Made by a program: the position numbers and the translations under genes
From: Streptomyces sp. CB01201
GTDB lineage: Bacteria; Actinomycetota; Actinomycetes; Streptomycetales; Streptomycetaceae
NCBI RefSeq assembly: GCF_002803085.1
Contig: NZ_NNBJ01000001.1
Location: 802,617 to 866,616 of the forward strand
Length of the DNA: 64,000 nucleotides
Reading direction: 5' to 3'
Notes under the pieces: generated by a model
Databases searched by the model: none
Told to the model about the DNA's origin: nothing
Seen by the model: only the letters and a program-made list of their open reading frames with translations
In this document: positions 59,432 through 64,000 of the stretch, piece by piece
Position numbering within the stretch: position 1 is the first letter of the stretch
Layout: each line of letters starts with the position of its first letter

Positions 59432-60882
59432 GACTCCCCCTGGCTCGCGGCCTGCGCACGCGCCTGGTCGTGGCGTTCCTGCTCGTCGCCGCGCTCAGCG
59501 CCCTGATCACCGCGGCCCTCACCTTCCGCCAGGCCCGTGGCGCGATCCTCCAGCGCACCCAGAACGCGGCCGTGCACGACCTGCGCCTCCAGACCGACTC
59601 GCTCGCCCCGAACCTGCCGGCCGAGCCCACGGACGACGACCTGCGCGGCCTCTCGCGACAGTTGGACCGGGTCGGCGGCGCGCGCGGCTGGAACACCGCC
59701 GTCTCCCGTGCCGACGGCCCCCCGCTCGGCACCGCGAGCCCCGTCGGCACCGCCCTGGGCGCGGCGGCCCGCAAGAGCAACACCACCCTGTACGAGCGCA
59801 CCGACCGGAGCGACGTTCCGCGCCTGCTCATCGCCATGCCCGTCAACTACGAGGCGCGGAGCGGTACTTCGGCCGCGAAGCCGTCGGGCCTCGTGGTGTA
59901 CGCCACGTTCGCCCTGGGCGCCGAGCAGGCCGACATCTCCGCCCTGATCGCCGCCGCGTGGGCCGGTGCCGTCCCGGCGCTCGCCTTCGCCGCCGTGGCG
60001 GCCCTGTTCGCGGCCCGTCGCGTACTGCGGCCCGTACGGCACCTGCGCACCGCCGCCGAGAAGATCACCTCGGGCGCGCTCGACACCCGGCTCGACGTCA
60101 CCGGCAACGACGAACTGGCCGAGCTCACCGGGACGTTCAACGCGATGGCCAGCTCGCTGGAGCGCGACGACGCGGAGCTGCGCCGCATGGAGGCCAACGC
60201 CCGCAGGTTCGCCGCCGACGTGTCCCACGAGCTGCGTACCCCACTGGCCGCGATGGCCGCCGTCACCGACGCGCTCGACGAGGACGCCCACTCCGGCCAA
60301 CTGCCCCCGGACACCGCCGACGCGGTTCTCCTCATCAGCGACGAGACCCGCAAACTCTCCCGCATGGTGGAGGACTTGATGGAGATCTCACGCTTCGACG
60401 CGGGCGCGGCGGCCCTGCATCTCGACGAGGTCCCTCTGCGCACGCTCCTGCTCAAGACGCTCACCCTGCGCGGCTGGAACGAACCGGGGCAGGTCGTGAC
60501 CCGCCTTCCGGACCGCGACGTACGCGTACGGGTCGACGCGCGCCGCGTCGACGTCGTGCTCGCCAACCTGATCGCCAACGCACTGCGGCACGGCACCCCG
60601 CCCGTGACCGTCGAGGCGCGCGTCCTGGACGACAGCCTCGTCATCGACGTCGCCGACCGCGGCCCGGGCATCCCCGAGGACGTGCTGCCGTACGTCTTCG
60701 ACCGGTTCTACAAGGCGGACGTCGCGCGGACCCGCTCCGAGGGCAGCGGCCTCGGACTCGCGATCGCCAGGGAGAACGTGCGGCTGCACGGCGGCACCCT
60801 GACCGCCGCCAACTCTCGCGGTTCGGGCGCTGTGTTCACCCTCAGCCTGCCGATCGCAACGCTGCGGGAGGAGCAGGCATGA
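59428..60882 (+). CDS. Sensor histidine kinase (CseC-like), 484 aa
   Basis: Two membrane helices: residues 12-32 (RLVVAFLLVAALSALITAAL) and about 172-197 (LIAAAWAGAVPALAFAAVAALFA), flanking an outer sensor of about 140 residues; HAMP about 197-250 (RRVLRPVRHLRTAAEKITSGALDTRL), HisKA with H267 in FAADVSHELRTPLAAMA, and HATPase with N-box LIANALRHG, DRGPGIPED and GSGLGLAIARENV. GTG 59428 overlaps the regulator stop. Third gene overlaps its end. The kinase is expected to detect envelope stress and phosphorylate the upstream regulator. Confidence 0.93.
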   Translation: MRLPLARGLRTRLVVAFLLVAALSALITAALTFRQARGAILQRTQNAAVHDLRLQTDSLAPNLPAEPTDDDLRGLSRQLDRVGGARGWNTAVSRADGPPLGTASPVGTALGAAARKSNTTLYERTDRSDVPRLLIAMPVNYEARSGTSAAKPSGLVVYATFALGAEQADISALIAAAWAGAVPALAFAAVAALFAARRVLRPVRHLRTAAEKITSGALDTRLDVTGNDELAELTGTFNAMASSLERDDAELRRMEANARRFAADVSHELRTPLAAMAAVTDALDEDAHSGQLPPDTADAVLLISDETRKLSRMVEDLMEISRFDAGAAALHLDEVPLRTLLLKTLTLRGWNEPGQVVTRLPDRDVRVRVDARRVDVVLANLIANALRHGTPPVTVEARVLDDSLVIDVADRGPGIPEDVLPYVFDRFYKADVARTRSEGSGLGLAIARENVRLHGGTLTAANSRGSGAVFTLSLPIATLREEQA

Positions 60883-61427
60883 GGCGCCACGTCGTATGGC
60901 TCACGGCCCTGCTGACGGCAGCTCTCGCGGGGTGCGGAGTGGGCGAGACGGGTCCGGCGTCGGCCGGCCCGCCGGCGTCCGGGCTGCGCGCGCCGGGCAG
61001 TGTGCGGTACTACGCGCAGGTCTACTTCGTCGGCCCGTACGGGGTCCAGGCCGTCGCCCGCCGAGTGAAGCCCCCGGCCGGTCCGCAGCAGGCTCTCGAT
61101 CTGCTTCTCGAAGGCCCCGACGCGGCGGAACGGGCCCGTGGGCTGATCACCGAGGTGCCCGCGATGCCGGGACGCCCGACCGCGACCGCCGGGGCCGGAG
61201 CGGTGGACCTCTACCTTCCGGTACCGGTGGCGAGGATGAGCGGCGGGGGCCTGGGCGTGACCCAGCTCGTCTGCACCGCCGCCAACGCCCAGGTACCGGG
61301 CGGCAAGCAGCCACCCGCTGTGGACGTGCGCGTCCACGAGGCCGACACGCCCGGCATCTGGACCGTGCGCTGCAACGCGGCCGGAAACGTCCTGCCCGTG
61401 CCGAACGCCTCACCGAGCAGCCCCTGA
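60879..61427 (+). CDS. Lipoprotein with GerMN-like domain, 182 aa
   Basis: Starts in an ATGA overlap with the kinase. Lipobox LAGC near residue 19 and a short linker, then a domain with the GerMN beta-alpha pattern: VQAVARRVKPPAGPQQALDLLLEGPDAAERARGLITEVP, and GAVDLYLPVPVARMSGGGLGVTQLVCTAANAQ with C-rich closing WTVRCNAAGN. It probably sits outside the membrane and modulates the CseC-like sensor, comparable to CseA lipoprotein in the SigE system. The role is inference from gene order. Confidence 0.8.
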   Translation: MRRHVVWLTALLTAALAGCGVGETGPASAGPPASGLRAPGSVRYYAQVYFVGPYGVQAVARRVKPPAGPQQALDLLLEGPDAAERARGLITEVPAMPGRPTATAGAGAVDLYLPVPVARMSGGGLGVTQLVCTAANAQVPGGKQPPAVDVRVHEADTPGIWTVRCNAAGNVLPVPNASPSSP

Positions 61428-61508
61428 GCCCGGCCGGCCCGGTGCCGCTGCCGGGGGTGAATCTGTGTATCGTCGGCTGACTCGAAGCTCGAAGATCACG
61501 GGGGAACC

Positions 61509-62036
61509 ATGTTCAAGTCCTCAGCCCGAGGCGCGGCCGTCGCTGCCGTGGTGCTGGCCGCGGCCTGTGTGTCCTGCGGTGCGTCACCGAAGTCCGACAC
61601 ACCGGCCGCGGGGGCCGGTGCGACGGCGGCGAGTCGTCATGCGGCGGCGTCGCCGACGCCGGACGGCTCGGGGGCCGACGGCGCTGCCGCCGCGCCCGCG
61701 GCCGCGCCCAGCGAGCCGGCCACACCGGGGGTGGAGAAGGTCCGGGACGCCTTCGCCGGGCTTCAGGCGACCCTGTTCGACTCGTGCACCCCGGGCAATT
61801 GCGCCTACTTCCTGGGGCGCGTCTACGACGAACTCCACGGCATGGACCAGGCCATGAAGGCGGATCCGAAGGGTCCGGGGCACTTTCCCGAGCCGATCGC
61901 CCTGATCAGGAAGCTCGACGCGCAGCTCGGCGGCGATCGCTCCTTCGGCAACCTCAAGAGCCATCAGAGTCTGCTGATCGGCACGCGCGACAAGATCAAC
62001 ACGTGGATGCAGGGCCACCCGGAGGACTACCGCTGA
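61509..62036 (+). CDS. Putative secreted protein, 175 aa
   Basis: N-terminal hydrophobic core AAVAAVVLAAACVSCGAS with two Cys, a weak lipobox (CVSC), followed by a long Ala/Pro/Gly linker to about residue 72. The rest is helical: VEKVRDAFAGLQATLFDSCTPGNCAYFLGRVYDELHGMDQAMKAD and FPEPIALIRKLDAQLGGDRSFGNLKSHQSLLIGTRDKINTWMQGHPEDYR, with Cys in DSCTPGNC as a likely disulfide. No family recognised. GGGGGAACC precedes the ATG. Could share the previous operon although 81 bases separate them. Confidence 0.65.
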   Translation: MFKSSARGAAVAAVVLAAACVSCGASPKSDTPAAGAGATAASRHAAASPTPDGSGADGAAAAPAAAPSEPATPGVEKVRDAFAGLQATLFDSCTPGNCAYFLGRVYDELHGMDQAMKADPKGPGHFPEPIALIRKLDAQLGGDRSFGNLKSHQSLLIGTRDKINTWMQGHPEDYR

Positions 62037-62153
62037 GGGGGCGGACCGACGCGCCGAGCGCCACGCCCCGGCCGCATCCCCGCCCGTGCAGGGAACGCGC
62101 CCGGCCGGCGGCGGGCCGCGATGGACGGCCCACCGCTCGGGGCGCGTGCCGGC

Positions 62154-63512
<1,359 letters not shown>

Positions 63513-63541
63513 GGAAGTCCCTTTCGGAAGGTCGGAGTCGG

Positions 63542-64000
63542 TCACTTGACGGCGCCCGCCGTCAGCCCGGCGACGAGATAGCGCTGGAGCAGCAGGAACC
63601 CGGCGACCACGGGGACGCTCACGACGAGGGAGGCGGCCATGATCTGGTTCCAGTACACGTCGTTGAGCGTGGAGTAGCCCTGGAGGCCCACGGCGAGCGT
63701 GCGGGTTTCGTCGTTGGTCATGACCGAGGCGAAGAGCACCTCGCCCCACGCCGTCATGAACGCGTAGACGGCCACCGCGACGATCCCCGGCATCGCGGCC
63801 GGCACCACGACGCGGAACAGCGCGCCGAGCGGACCGCAGCCGTCCACCAGGGCCGCCTCGTCCAGATCGCGCGGCACCGAGTCGAAGTAGCCGATCAGCA
63901 TCCAGATGGAGAACGGCAGCGAGAACGTGAGGTACGTCAGGATCAGCCCGCCGCGCGAGCCGAACAGGGCGACGCCGGTGGCGTTGCCGATGTTGACGTA
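63542..64000 (-). CDS. Carbohydrate ABC transporter permease (MalG/CebG-like), C-terminal fragment
   Basis: Last 152 residues of a binding-protein-dependent permease whose start lies beyond the window. The EAA loop [25 protein letters not shown], contacting the ATPase, is intact. Helices [40 protein letters not shown] and [32 protein letters not shown] are visible; the C-terminal LTAGAVK is typical of MalG-type permeases. Feeds the beta-glucosidase encoded next, with four bases of overlap or a gap of 29. Confidence 0.9.
   Translation of the reverse strand, partial: YVNIGNATGVALFGSRGGLILTYLTFSLPFSIWMLIGYFDSVPRDLDEAALVDGCGPLGALFRVVVPAAMPGIVAVAVYAFMTAWGEVLFASVMTNDETRTLAVGLQGYSTLNDVYWNQIMAASLVVSVPVVAGFLLLQRYLVAGLTAGAVK

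Overview
The window is high-GC actinobacterial DNA. Secreted proteins with Ala-rich signal peptides or lipoboxes, ATGA/GTGA gene overlaps, ANTAR and SpoIIE-type regulators, an ECF41 sigma factor, a CseBC-like two-component system and an R61-type DD-peptidase point to a Streptomyces or close relative. About 55 genes are supported. No rRNA, tRNA, CRISPR array or complete insertion sequence was seen.

Layout. 1-5.7 kb: tail of an MFS exporter, CsbD stress protein, VOC protein, a UvrA-like ABC ATPase, a 54-residue ORF and an SDR oxidoreductase. 5.9-12.5 kb: secreted and stress proteins (DD-peptidase, SnoaL-like, SMP-30-like, GlsB, Dps, alginate lyase, VanZ). 12.6-18.9 kb: regulation (PAS/GAF/SpoIIE phosphatase, winged-helix protein, ECF41 sigma factor plus SRPBCC protein, TetR plus TetX-like monooxygenase). 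18.9-27 kb: secreted M1-type peptidase, a GntR-controlled ABC exporter operon, an ANTAR regulator and small secreted or membrane proteins. 27.1-40.7 kb: a polymorphic-toxin island with one 11-kb RHS/LamG/Hint/nuclease gene, a candidate DUF1963-like immunity gene and the debris of a second toxin/immunity pair (NucA/NucB tip; SUKH immunity gene with an in-frame amber codon). 40.9-53.3 kb: lipoprotein, DUF1906 protein, a large glycosyltransferase, a truncated proline iminopeptidase abutting a perfect 50-bp palindrome, an epoxide hydrolase and several membrane or secreted proteins of unknown role. 53.3-64 kb: alpha-amylase with a MalR-like operator, a PPOX protein, an SGNH/acyltransferase pair, a response regulator-kinase-lipoprotein operon, and a GH1 beta-glucosidase behind a sugar ABC permease.

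The most unusual signals are these. (1) Exact 15-bp-period tandem repeats lie at the 5' ends of five unrelated genes between 5.9 and 24 kb. In at least two cases the unit re-creates a Shine-Dalgarno plus start codon, and in one it is a triple GAAC-N2-GTTC operator. (2) The RHS toxin has a cationic helical linker, a signal-peptide-like segment nested inside its Hint domain, and toxin/immunity wreckage downstream. (3) The 50-bp perfect palindrome sits exactly where a hydrolase gene loses its 5' end. (4) A 32-bp near-perfect palindrome directly precedes the dps ribosome binding site. (5) Several cis-elements can be matched to their likely regulators: ECF41 promoter, GntR/YtrA operator, TetR operator array and MalR box.
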